Shown here: piece after piece, positions 24,354 through 31,003 of the stretch
Numbering within the stretch: the stretch's first letter is position 1
How the letters are laid out: every line of letters begins with the position of its first letter
Assembly (NCBI GenBank): GCA_945905835.1
Contig: CAMDQJ010000042.1
Location: forward strand, 1-34,322
DNA: 34,322 nucleotides
DNA from: Asaia bogorensis
GTDB lineage: Bacteria > Pseudomonadota > Alphaproteobacteria > Reyranellales > Reyranellaceae
Direction of reading: 5' to 3'
Program-made: the position numbers and the translations under genes
Notes under the pieces: model-generated
Told to the model about the DNA's origin: nothing
The model's input: the letters and a program-made list of their open reading frames with translations, nothing else
Databases searched by the model: none

Positions 24354-25232
24354 ATGCTGTCCGTGAACGTCGTGAATGGCAAGCAGATCGTGGTCGAGAA
24401 TGTCGGCCCGCTGGAGCGTGTCTTTCGCTTCCTGGTCTCGCCGTTCTCGCAGATGTGGCACCACCAGGACCTGATCGCCGCGATCCTGCGCCGCGAAGTG
24501 CGCGAGCGCTTCAAGGGCTCGGTCGCCGGCTGGATCTGGGCGATCATCGCGCCGCTGCTCGCCATCGCGGTCTACACCTTCGCCTTCACCACCAACCTGC
24601 AGATCCCGCTCAGCGACACCACCGGCCCGCGCATGGGCTACGCCCTGTTCATCTTCAGCGGCATCCTGGTCTTCAATTTTTTCGCCGAGTTGGCGTTTCG
24701 TGCGCCGATGCTGCTCCACGAATACGCACACTTCATCAAGCAGACGATCTTTCCTAGCGACATGCTGGCAGTGATCTCGACGCTGCGCGCCACGGCCTAT
24801 ACGATCATCTCGCTGGTCGTCATGCTGATTTTCCAGTTCATCGCCATGAACTGGACGCTGCCGTGGACGGTCCTGTTGCTGCCGCTCATCTTCATTCCCT
24901 TCGTCGCCTTCCTGATCGGCATGTCGTGGGTTCTGTGCGCGGTTGGTGCCTTTACGCGCGACGCCGGCTACCTGATGATCAACATCGTGCCGCTGTTCAT
25001 GTTCGCCACGCCGGTGTTCTACCCGCACACCGCGCTGCCGCCGCCGTTCGATTTCTGGATCTATGCCAACGCGCTCACCGGCTTCGTCGAGGTGACGCGC
25101 GACGTCGTGCTGTACGGCCAGTTGCCGGACTGGCGTGTCTACCTCTGGACGTTGTTGACGTCGGTCGTCACGTTCTATTTTGGCTACGGATTCTTCGGCA
25201 GGTATCGGAATGTCATCGTCGATGTCATCTGA
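24354..25232 (+). CDS. ABC-2 type polysaccharide export permease (KpsM/Wzm-like)
   Basis: Membrane subunit of an exporter that moves a lipid-linked glycan or capsular polysaccharide across the inner membrane, paired with the ATPase encoded next. The 292-residue protein has a cytoplasmic N-terminus with the coupling segment LIAAILRREVRERFKGSVAGWIWAI, then about six membrane helices, and the family-like PLFMFATPVFYP and IYANALTGFVEVTRD near the end. The ATG is fixed by AAGGAGAG (24337-24344) at 9 bases. It begins 28 bases after the encoded CCA of tRNA-Lys, leaving no room for a separate promoter in the gap. Its end overlaps the ATPase gene. Confidence 0.88.
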   Translation: MLSVNVVNGKQIVVENVGPLERVFRFLVSPFSQMWHHQDLIAAILRREVRERFKGSVAGWIWAIIAPLLAIAVYTFAFTTNLQIPLSDTTGPRMGYALFIFSGILVFNFFAELAFRAPMLLHEYAHFIKQTIFPSDMLAVISTLRATAYTIISLVVMLIFQFIAMNWTLPWTVLLLPLIFIPFVAFLIGMSWVLCAVGAFTRDAGYLMINIVPLFMFATPVFYPHTALPPPFDFWIYANALTGFVEVTRDVVLYGQLPDWRVYLWTLLTSVVTFYFGYGFFGRYRNVIVDVI

Positions 25233-25992
25233 GATCGTCATCCAGGCCAAGCATCTCGGCAAGGCGTACCAGCTCTACGCCCGCCGTAGCGACTGGCTGA
25301 AGCAGGTCCTGTTCGGTTGGTGGAAGGACTACTTCAAGCCGTTCTCGGTGCTGCGCGACATCGATCTCGAGATCTGTCGCGGCGAGAGCATCGGCTTCCT
25401 CGGGCGCAACGGTTGCGGCAAGTCCACGCTGCTGCAGGTGATCTGCGGCATGACCCTGCCGAGCCACGGCGAGTTGCGCGTGACTGGCCGCATTGCGCCG
25501 GTGCTGGCGCTGGGCTCGACGTTCGACCTCGAACTGTCGGGCCGCGAGAACGTCATGATCGGTGGCGCCGTGCTCGGCCTGAAGCGCGCCGAGGTCCTGC
25601 GCAAGTTCGATTCGATCGCCGAATTCGCCGGCATCGGCGACTACATGGAGCAGCCCTGCAAGCACTATTCGATGGGCATGCGCACGCGTCTGGCCTTCTC
25701 GATCTGCGCCCATGTCGAGGCCGAGATCCTGGTGGTCGACGAAGCGCTTTCCGTCGGCGACGCCGCCTTCCAGCGCAAGTGCCTCGACTGGATCGACGGC
25801 TTCCGCAAGACCGGCACGCTGCTGTTCGTGTCGCATTCGATGGCCGAGGTCCGCCGCCTGTGCTCGCGCGCCATCTGGATCGAGGACGGCCGGATCCGCT
25901 CGCAAGGCGAACCCAACGAGGTCATTCGCGGCTACCAGCGCGCCCTGCTCGTCGAAAAGGACGACGTTCACCGGTTTTCGGCCGGCGAGTGA
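25210..25992 (+). CDS. ABC transporter ATP-binding protein, short KpsT/Wzt-like
   Basis: ATPase partner of the preceding permease. The 260-residue protein has Walker A GRNGCGKST (Lys71), the H-x-S-M-G-M-R-x-R-L-A signature typical of polysaccharide/teichoic-acid exporters (HYSMGMRTRLAFSI), Walker B EILVVDEALSVGD and the switch His in FVSHSMAEV. A Tyr/Trp-rich insertion (about residues 21-45) precedes the first strand, as in KpsT/TagH relatives. The protein lacks the C-terminal carbohydrate-binding domain of long Wzt proteins, so substrate recognition by a terminal sugar is not expected. The ATG at 25210 lies 23 bases inside the permease gene; a second in-frame ATG at 25222 is the alternative start. 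Confidence 0.88.
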   Translation: MSSSMSSEIVIQAKHLGKAYQLYARRSDWLKQVLFGWWKDYFKPFSVLRDIDLEICRGESIGFLGRNGCGKSTLLQVICGMTLPSHGELRVTGRIAPVLALGSTFDLELSGRENVMIGGAVLGLKRAEVLRKFDSIAEFAGIGDYMEQPCKHYSMGMRTRLAFSICAHVEAEILVVDEALSVGDAAFQRKCLDWIDGFRKTGTLLFVSHSMAEVRRLCSRAIWIEDGRIRSQGEPNEVIRGYQRALLVEKDDVHRFSAGE

Positions 25993-25998
25993 CGCCTG

Positions 25999-27165
25999 AT
26001 GGATGGCGGCGCTGGGGTCTTGATTGCGCTGGGCTGGTGGTCGCTGGGCACCGTACTTCACTGGGCAACCGCCGCCATCGCCCGGCACGGCCGGCGGCCT
26101 GTGCTGCCACGTCATGGGGCGGGTGATTTTTCCATTGTTGCGCCAATGAACGGCGCTGCCGACGCCTCGCCCGCCTACGTCAACGCGCTCGCCGATCTCG
26201 CGCAGGCCGGGACCGAGGTCCTGATCTGTGTCGCAGCGGAGGATGACGGGGCGACGGCGCCGGCGCGGTCGTTGTGGCGGGCCCGGCTCGGCGGCGAGGC
26301 GCCGATGCTGGTTGGCTTGTCCGACACCTTCAATCCCAAGATGAACAACGTCCGCAAGGGCCTGGAGGCGGCGCGCCGGCCGGTCGTGGCGTTGTGCGAC
26401 GCGGGCATCGCGGTCGATCTCGAAGAACTCCGCGCTGCGGCCGCGCCGCTTTCAAGCGAGGTCGGCCTGGTGCTGGCGCTGAAGCTGGGCGCTGAGCCGG
26501 ACGGTTTCGCCGCCGAAATGGAACGGGCCTGGCTCAACGGCCATCAGGCACGCTTTCTCCTCGCCGCCGACCGCGTCGGCATGGCTGTCGCATCGGGCGG
26601 CATCACGCTGCTCGAGCATGCGACCCTGCAGCGGATCGGCAACTGGGAGGGCTTCAACCGCTGGATCGCCGACGACTACTCCGTCGTGCGTTCGGTGCGT
26701 GAACTTGGCCTCAAGACGATCCTCAGCCATCGCCTGCCGCGTCTGCCGCTGGGCCGGCGTGACTGGCCGACGGTGTGGCGGCGGCAAGTCCGTTGGGCGC
26801 GCACCCGGCTGCGGCTGCCGGTATGGCCGGTCGTGGCGCTCGAGCCGCTGGTCGGCGGGTCACTGGCGGGGTTGGCAGGCGCCCTGGCGCTTGCCGGACT
26901 TGGGGCGGAGCCGGGGATGATCGCGGGGTTCGTCGCCGTACATGCCATGGCATGGTTGGGCGCGGAAAAATGGTTTCTTGCCGGACTGGGCCTCGGTTTC
27001 GGGCCGCGGGCGGCGCTCGCGTCATTGACGCGCGAGGCGTTGGCGCCGCTGCTGATGATCCAGGCGCTGGCCAGCCGGACCATCGATTGGCGTGGCGCCG
27101 ATCTTGGCGGCCGCTGGCGCACCATCGGCGCGGCCGAAGCGCGCCGTCCTGGCGACGGAGGTTGA
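25999..27165 (+). CDS. GT21-type glycosyltransferase (ceramide glucosyltransferase / HpnI-like)
   Basis: A 388-residue glycosyltransferase with an N-terminal hydrophobic segment and several C-terminal ones, probably in the inner membrane facing the cytoplasm. Motifs fit the GT21 family: acidic D1 in AAEDDG (81-84), FNPKMNNVRKG (from 111), CDAGI (133-137, comparable to CDSGI of eukaryotic ceramide glucosyltransferase), ADDYSV (D3, 224-229) and RRQVRW (261-266, the Q/R-x-x-R-W motif). GT21 enzymes transfer a sugar from a nucleotide sugar to a lipid such as ceramide or a hopanoid. The acceptor here is inferred only to be a lipid. It starts 6 bases after the ATPase gene. Confidence 0.8.
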   Translation: MDGGAGVLIALGWWSLGTVLHWATAAIARHGRRPVLPRHGAGDFSIVAPMNGAADASPAYVNALADLAQAGTEVLICVAAEDDGATAPARSLWRARLGGEAPMLVGLSDTFNPKMNNVRKGLEAARRPVVALCDAGIAVDLEELRAAAAPLSSEVGLVLALKLGAEPDGFAAEMERAWLNGHQARFLLAADRVGMAVASGGITLLEHATLQRIGNWEGFNRWIADDYSVVRSVRELGLKTILSHRLPRLPLGRRDWPTVWRRQVRWARTRLRLPVWPVVALEPLVGGSLAGLAGALALAGLGAEPGMIAGFVAVHAMAWLGAEKWFLAGLGLGFGPRAALASLTREALAPLLMIQALASRTIDWRGADLGGRWRTIGAAEARRPGDGG

Positions 27166-27166
27166 G

Positions 27167-27553
27167 GTGAGCGACGGCAAGCCCCGAGTTACGTCTGCCG
27201 ACGGTATCGTCAGCTTAAAGCTGCCCGAGCGCCTGGACTCGACGACGTCCGGCGCTGCCGAGGCGGTCCTGTTGGCCGAATTGCGTGACGGTGCACACGT
27301 GATCGTCGACGGCTCGGCGGTTATCTACATGAGCGCCGCCGGGGTACGGGTGTTGGTCGACGCAGCGCGCAAGGCGGCCGAGCGCGGCGCCAAACTGGCT
27401 TTGTGCCGCTTCACCGGCGCGGCGGCCGACTGCCTGGCGGTCAGCGGCTTTGCCGGACTGCTGGAGGTTGCAGGATCGGTCGATGAAGCCCTCGCCAGGC
27501 TCCGGCCGGCCGTGTCGGCCCGACCCGCCGACCCGCACCGTCGCACGAGTTAG
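27167..27553 (+). CDS. stand-alone STAS domain protein
   Basis: A 128-residue single-domain protein of the STAS (anti-sigma-factor antagonist) fold: VSLKLPERLDSTTSGAAEAVL, then AHVIVDGSAVIYMSAAGVRVLVDAARKA and a C-terminal CLAVSGFAGLLEV. The GTG at 27167 is chosen because GGAGG (27157-27161) stands 5 bases before it and it begins one base after the previous stop. The loop that in SpoIIAA-type proteins carries the phosphorylated serine (M-D-S-S-G) reads M-S-A-A-G (55-59), with Ala at the phospho-position. It may be a non-switchable adaptor, perhaps like the MlaB-type STAS partner of an ABC transporter. Its last codons overlap the start of a region of decayed sequence, so its C-terminus may be altered. 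Confidence 0.78.
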   Translation: MSDGKPRVTSADGIVSLKLPERLDSTTSGAAEAVLLAELRDGAHVIVDGSAVIYMSAAGVRVLVDAARKAAERGAKLALCRFTGAAADCLAVSGFAGLLEVAGSVDEALARLRPAVSARPADPHRRTS

Positions 27554-27659
27554 GGTTGAAGCGGTCGTCCGCCACAATGGGCAAATTATTCTGGTGACGC
27601 AATACGCTGAGCTTTTGGCCGGCGTCGACGCGGGCCGCCAAATGCTCGGTCGTTCGCCA

Positions 27660-27955
27660 CCCGGCGGGTTTACTTTAATGGAGGCGCCGGGTCAGGTCGG
27701 TGGCTGATCCGACGAACAAGCCAACAAAACTGGTATATTTGTTTTCCGGATGATCGATCCACAGTTCAATCCTGGAGCCAAATCCCCCGTTTTCGGCTGG
27801 ATTTACTCTAGCCAGCATCTATCTTCAGTGTGCGACAGTTCGGTATCCAGCCGAAGGATGTAGTGCATGTCACGAATGCGCCACTATACGAGTACAACAA
27901 GATCCTGACTGCGATTTACCGGACATTCTCTGTGGCCGGCGTGGTCAAGGGACAA
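27660..27955 (+). pseudogene. decayed C-terminal remnant of a polysaccharide-export outer-membrane protein (Wza/KpsD/BexD-like)
   Basis: The gap 27554-28017 holds no intact gene, but two frames together read like the C-terminus of a capsule-export OPX protein. Frame A (27663 on) gives GGFTLMEAPGQVGG, a TGA at 27705, then SDEQANKTGIFVFRMIDP and NPGAKSPV. The reading then shifts by one base in a T run (27790-27793) to frame B: FRLDL (from 27791), a TAG at 27809, PASIFSVRQFGIQPKDVVHV (27812 on) and TNAPLYEYNKILTAIYRTFS. These match the order of family features: GGLTL-x-EA, GG, GVFVFR, Y-RLDL-x-DP, then F-x-x-x-x-KDV-x-YV-x-NAP. One lost base and two substitutions would restore it. No N-terminal SLBB or lipoprotein part is found, so most of the gene is deleted. 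Confidence 0.75.
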
Positions 27956-28017
27956 TTACGCCTACGTCGGTCTTCTGAGCGATCGGACGTTCTGGCGGGG
28001 CTCGGGAACGATATCGA

Positions 28018-29019
28018 ATGGCGCGAAGGACAAGATTCACACTAAGCGCAATGGGTGCGCTGGCGGTTGTGCTGCTGGCAGGCTTGGCGCTGTGGGTTAC
28101 GCCGAGCCGGCAGACCAGCAGCGCCCAGGATACCGTTCGTGCGACTGGACCGCTGATCTCGCGCGGCTACACCGATGCGCCGGCCGGCACCGCCGTTATC
28201 GCGGGCGACCCGTCGTATGGCGGCCTCGTTCTGACCGAGCTCCGGGTGGTCGACGGCCAGCGGGTCAAGAAGGACGACATCCTTGGCGTTCTTTCGAATT
28301 ATTCGCGTTCCGACGTGATCGTGCGCAACACCGAGGCCGAGCTGGCCAAGACCGAGCGTCAGCGCGAGGCGATGGTGTCCGGTTTCCGTTTGACCGAGAT
28401 CGCCGTGCAGGAAGCCGTGGTTCGCTCCTCCGCCGCCAACACCAAGCTCAAGGTCCTGGAAATGGCGCGTTCCGGCAAGACGCCGGAGATGCGTCAGCTC
28501 GAACTCGACATTTCCCAGCACGACCTCGAGAAGGAGCAGGCCAAGCTGCGCCACCTGATCGACACGCTCGACACCGACCGGGCGTCGATCGACTACGACA
28601 TCACGATCCTCAAGGCGAAACTCGACCATGCCAAGACGACCTGGGAACAGTCGCTGGTGCGTTCCCCTCTCGACGGCATCGTCGTGCAAATCTACACGCG
28701 GCAGGGCGAGCGTGTGTCGGGCTACGGCATAGCCAAGATCGTCGATCTCAGCCAGCTTCGCGTGCTGGCCGATGTCGACGAGGTCCATCTCGGCCGTGTC
28801 GTCGCCGGCGGCAAGGTCAATGTAACCTTCCGCGGCAGCCCGACCGTCTACAAAGGCAAGATCGCCCGTATCGCTCCGACCGTTAAGCGCATGCAGCGTA
28901 TCGAGCCGGACGGTGCAACCTCGACCGACGCGCGGGTCGTGCAGGTCGAGATCGAACTCGACGATCCGTCCAGCATGCCGCAAGTGCTCGGGCGCGAGAC
29001 GCGCGTTACCTTTCTCTGA
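28018..29019 (+). CDS. periplasmic adaptor (membrane fusion) protein, DevB/HlyD-like
   Basis: A 333-residue adaptor of a MacB-type ABC exporter. An N-terminal anchor (about residues 12-28) is followed by a lipoyl-like half (GGLVLTELRVVDGQRVKKDDILGVL), a long coiled coil (about 100-210, rich in Glu/Lys/Arg heptads), the second lipoyl half (SPLDGIVVQIYTRQGERV) and a beta-barrel domain (GGKVNVTFRGSPTVYKGKIARIAPTV). The order matches DevB of cyanobacterial heterocyst-glycolipid export and related HlyD proteins. The permease gene overlaps its last base and the ATPase follows, giving a complete B-C-A set. No clear Shine-Dalgarno is seen; ATG 28051 is a weaker alternative start. Confidence 0.87.
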   Translation: MARRTRFTLSAMGALAVVLLAGLALWVTPSRQTSSAQDTVRATGPLISRGYTDAPAGTAVIAGDPSYGGLVLTELRVVDGQRVKKDDILGVLSNYSRSDVIVRNTEAELAKTERQREAMVSGFRLTEIAVQEAVVRSSAANTKLKVLEMARSGKTPEMRQLELDISQHDLEKEQAKLRHLIDTLDTDRASIDYDITILKAKLDHAKTTWEQSLVRSPLDGIVVQIYTRQGERVSGYGIAKIVDLSQLRVLADVDEVHLGRVVAGGKVNVTFRGSPTVYKGKIARIAPTVKRMQRIEPDGATSTDARVVQVEIELDDPSSMPQVLGRETRVTFL

Positions 29020-30284
29020 TGGCTCTCGTTCTGCCTGCTGCTCCGTCGCCGGCGGTGCGCCGGTGGTGGCCGCGGTTTTCGCTCGCCCGCTTCCGCGCTG
29101 CTGCGCTGACGGCTGGTGCGATGCCGCTTGGCGCGCAGCAGCTCAAGCGCCAACGAACAAGCACGCTGCTCTCGCTGGCCGGCGTCACCGCCGCCCTGGT
29201 CGTGATCTTCGCCCAGCTCGGCGTCGAGCGTTCGGTCTACGATTCGGCGATCAGGCTGCATCGGGCTGTGGTCGGCGACCTCATTCTCGTAGCGCCGGGT
29301 TTCAAGTCGCTGCAGCTTCATGCCGAAGTGCCGGTCGGTACCGGTGATCTGATCATGGTGAATCCGGCGGTCTCGGCAACCATGCCGCTGTGGTTCGGTG
29401 TGATGTCGATGCAGCATCGTGGCATGCCGACGGGGCGCCGTGTCGCTTGGTATGCAATCGATGTCGAGCGGCCGGCGATCGACGTGCCGGGGCTGCGTGA
29501 AAATCTCTACAAGCTGCGCGCCGTGCGCCGCATGCTGTTCGACCGTGATTCGCGACCCTATTTCGGCGATCTCGCCGAGGTCGCCGACCAGGGCAGCGAG
29601 GTGCTGGTGCTGGGACCACCCAACAACCGCCAGCTGCTGCGCGAGATGTTCGTGGTCGGCACCGTGGTGATCGGACCCAACGTGGTGAACGACGGCGCCG
29701 TGGTCATGTCAGAGTCCACGATGGGTGAGGTGTTCGGCAGCTGGTGGCTGGAACGGCCGGCCTTCATCGGCATCCAGCTCATGCCGGGGACCGATCCAGG
29801 GACGGCACGCCGCGACCTCAACAAGATGCTCGCCGGCCGCGCCGAAGTGATCACGCCCGAGGAGTTCCAGGGTCGCGAGAAGACCTACTGGTCGCGTGAG
29901 ACGCCGGTCGGCTACATCACCGATCTCGGCTTCGTCATGGGCCTGATGATCGGCATGGTGTTCATCTATTACGCCCAGTACCAGATCATCCGTTTCTACC
30001 TGCCGGAATACGCCATCCTGAAGAGCCTGGGCTACGATTGGTGGTTCTTCCTCTGCATGGTAGGCCAGATCGGTGCTGCCATCATCACGCCGGCTTTCCT
30101 GGTGTCGTTCGCACTCGGCCGGCTGGTCTACGGCGTGGCGGAGGCTGCGCTGCATCTCGGCATGTCGATGGGCGTACGCGAAATGCTGATTGCCCTGATC
30201 GCCTGCCTGGGCATGACCGTGGTGTCCAGCCTGATCGCCATCCGCCGCTTGTGGAAGGTCGATCCCATCATGCTGTTCGAGTGA
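29019..30284 (+). CDS. ABC transporter permease, FtsX/MacB fold (DevC-like)
   Basis: Inner-membrane subunit of the exporter, 421 residues. One membrane helix (about 51-65, after QLKRQRTSTLLSLAGV) is followed by a large periplasmic domain of about 220 residues and three C-terminal helices (around 305-325, 345-370 and 388-408), which is the MacB-core/FtsX layout. The periplasmic part contains HRAVVGDLILVAPGFKSLQ and ERPAFIGIQLMPGTD, which resemble DevC proteins, and the end IRRLWKVDPIMLFE is typical of the family (x-x-DP-x-x-x-F). Its start overlaps the adaptor gene by one base (TGATG), and the ATPase gene follows after 2 bases. Confidence 0.88.
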   Translation: MALVLPAAPSPAVRRWWPRFSLARFRAAALTAGAMPLGAQQLKRQRTSTLLSLAGVTAALVVIFAQLGVERSVYDSAIRLHRAVVGDLILVAPGFKSLQLHAEVPVGTGDLIMVNPAVSATMPLWFGVMSMQHRGMPTGRRVAWYAIDVERPAIDVPGLRENLYKLRAVRRMLFDRDSRPYFGDLAEVADQGSEVLVLGPPNNRQLLREMFVVGTVVIGPNVVNDGAVVMSESTMGEVFGSWWLERPAFIGIQLMPGTDPGTARRDLNKMLAGRAEVITPEEFQGREKTYWSRETPVGYITDLGFVMGLMIGMVFIYYAQYQIIRFYLPEYAILKSLGYDWWFFLCMVGQIGAAIITPAFLVSFALGRLVYGVAEAALHLGMSMGVREMLIALIACLGMTVVSSLIAIRRLWKVDPIMLFE

Positions 30285-30286
30285 AC

Positions 30287-31003
30287 ATGAGCACGGAAGG
30301 CCATACCTTCGGGCCGGCGGTCGTCGAAGCCGTCGACATCCATCACCACTACGGCGTCGGGCCGCAGCGCGTCGACGTGCTGTTCGACATCAACATGCAG
30401 GTTCGCGAGGGCGAGCTGGTCATCGTCACCGGCCCGTCGGGCTCGGGCAAGACGACGCTGCTCACCATCCTCGGCACCATGCGCCGGCCCTCCGAGGGCC
30501 AGCTCAGGCTGCTCGGCAAGAGCGTTGGCGACCTCGGCGTCGGTGACCTCGACGTGTTGCGCAACCGCATCCGTTTCCTGTTCCAGAAACGAAACCTGTT
30601 GTCGTCGCTGACGGCGTTGCAGAACGTGATCGCCGGCGTCTCCACCACGCCGCTCTCCGATCCGTCGTGGAACGAGGTCCGTGCCCGCCACCTGCTCGAC
30701 ATGCTGGGCCTGGCCGACCGGGCCGATTCCTGGCCCGACGAGCTCTCGGGCGGCCAGCAGCAGCGCGTCGCCATCGCCCGAGTCATGATCGGCCTGCCCG
30801 ACCTCATCATCGCCGACGAGCCGACCTCGGCCCTCGACCGGGTCGCCGGCCGGCTGGTGGTCGACCAGCTCAAGGACCTGGCGATGAAAGCCAAGTGTGC
30901 CGTGGTCCTGTCGACCCACGACGAGCGCATCTTCGACGTGGCGACGCGGCGGCTGCACATCGAGGATGGCCGCTGCTTCGAAGTGCCGATCCACTACCAC
31001 TGA
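30287..31003 (+). CDS. ABC transporter ATP-binding protein, DevA/LolD-like
   Basis: ATPase of the DevBCA-like exporter, 238 residues. Walker A is GPSGSGKTT (from residue 49), the Q-loop segment FLFQKRNLLSSLTALQNV is close to the DevA pattern FxFQ-x-x-NLL-x-x-LTA-x-QNV, the signature is LSGGQQQRVAIARVM, and Walker B is LIIADEPTSALD, with the switch His in LSTHDERIF. The ATG at 30287 is used; a GTG at 30281 overlaps the permease stop as GTGA and would add two residues. The last base of the stop codon is the first base of the next start codon (TGATG), so the glycosyltransferase is coupled to the exporter. Confidence 0.9.
   Translation: MSTEGHTFGPAVVEAVDIHHHYGVGPQRVDVLFDINMQVREGELVIVTGPSGSGKTTLLTILGTMRRPSEGQLRLLGKSVGDLGVGDLDVLRNRIRFLFQKRNLLSSLTALQNVIAGVSTTPLSDPSWNEVRARHLLDMLGLADRADSWPDELSGGQQQRVAIARVMIGLPDLIIADEPTSALDRVAGRLVVDQLKDLAMKAKCAVVLSTHDERIFDVATRRLHIEDGRCFEVPIHYH

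Noticed and set aside
27531..27707. A Nudix-like reading: RVEAVVRHNGQIILV followed later by PPGGFTLMEAPG, recalling the start and box of Nudix hydrolases.
   Set aside because: The spacing is too short, the glutamate-rich Nudix box is missing, and continuing the frame past the stop gives GIFVFR and other OPX features, so the later part belongs to the export-protein remnant. The first part (before about 27630) is left unassigned.
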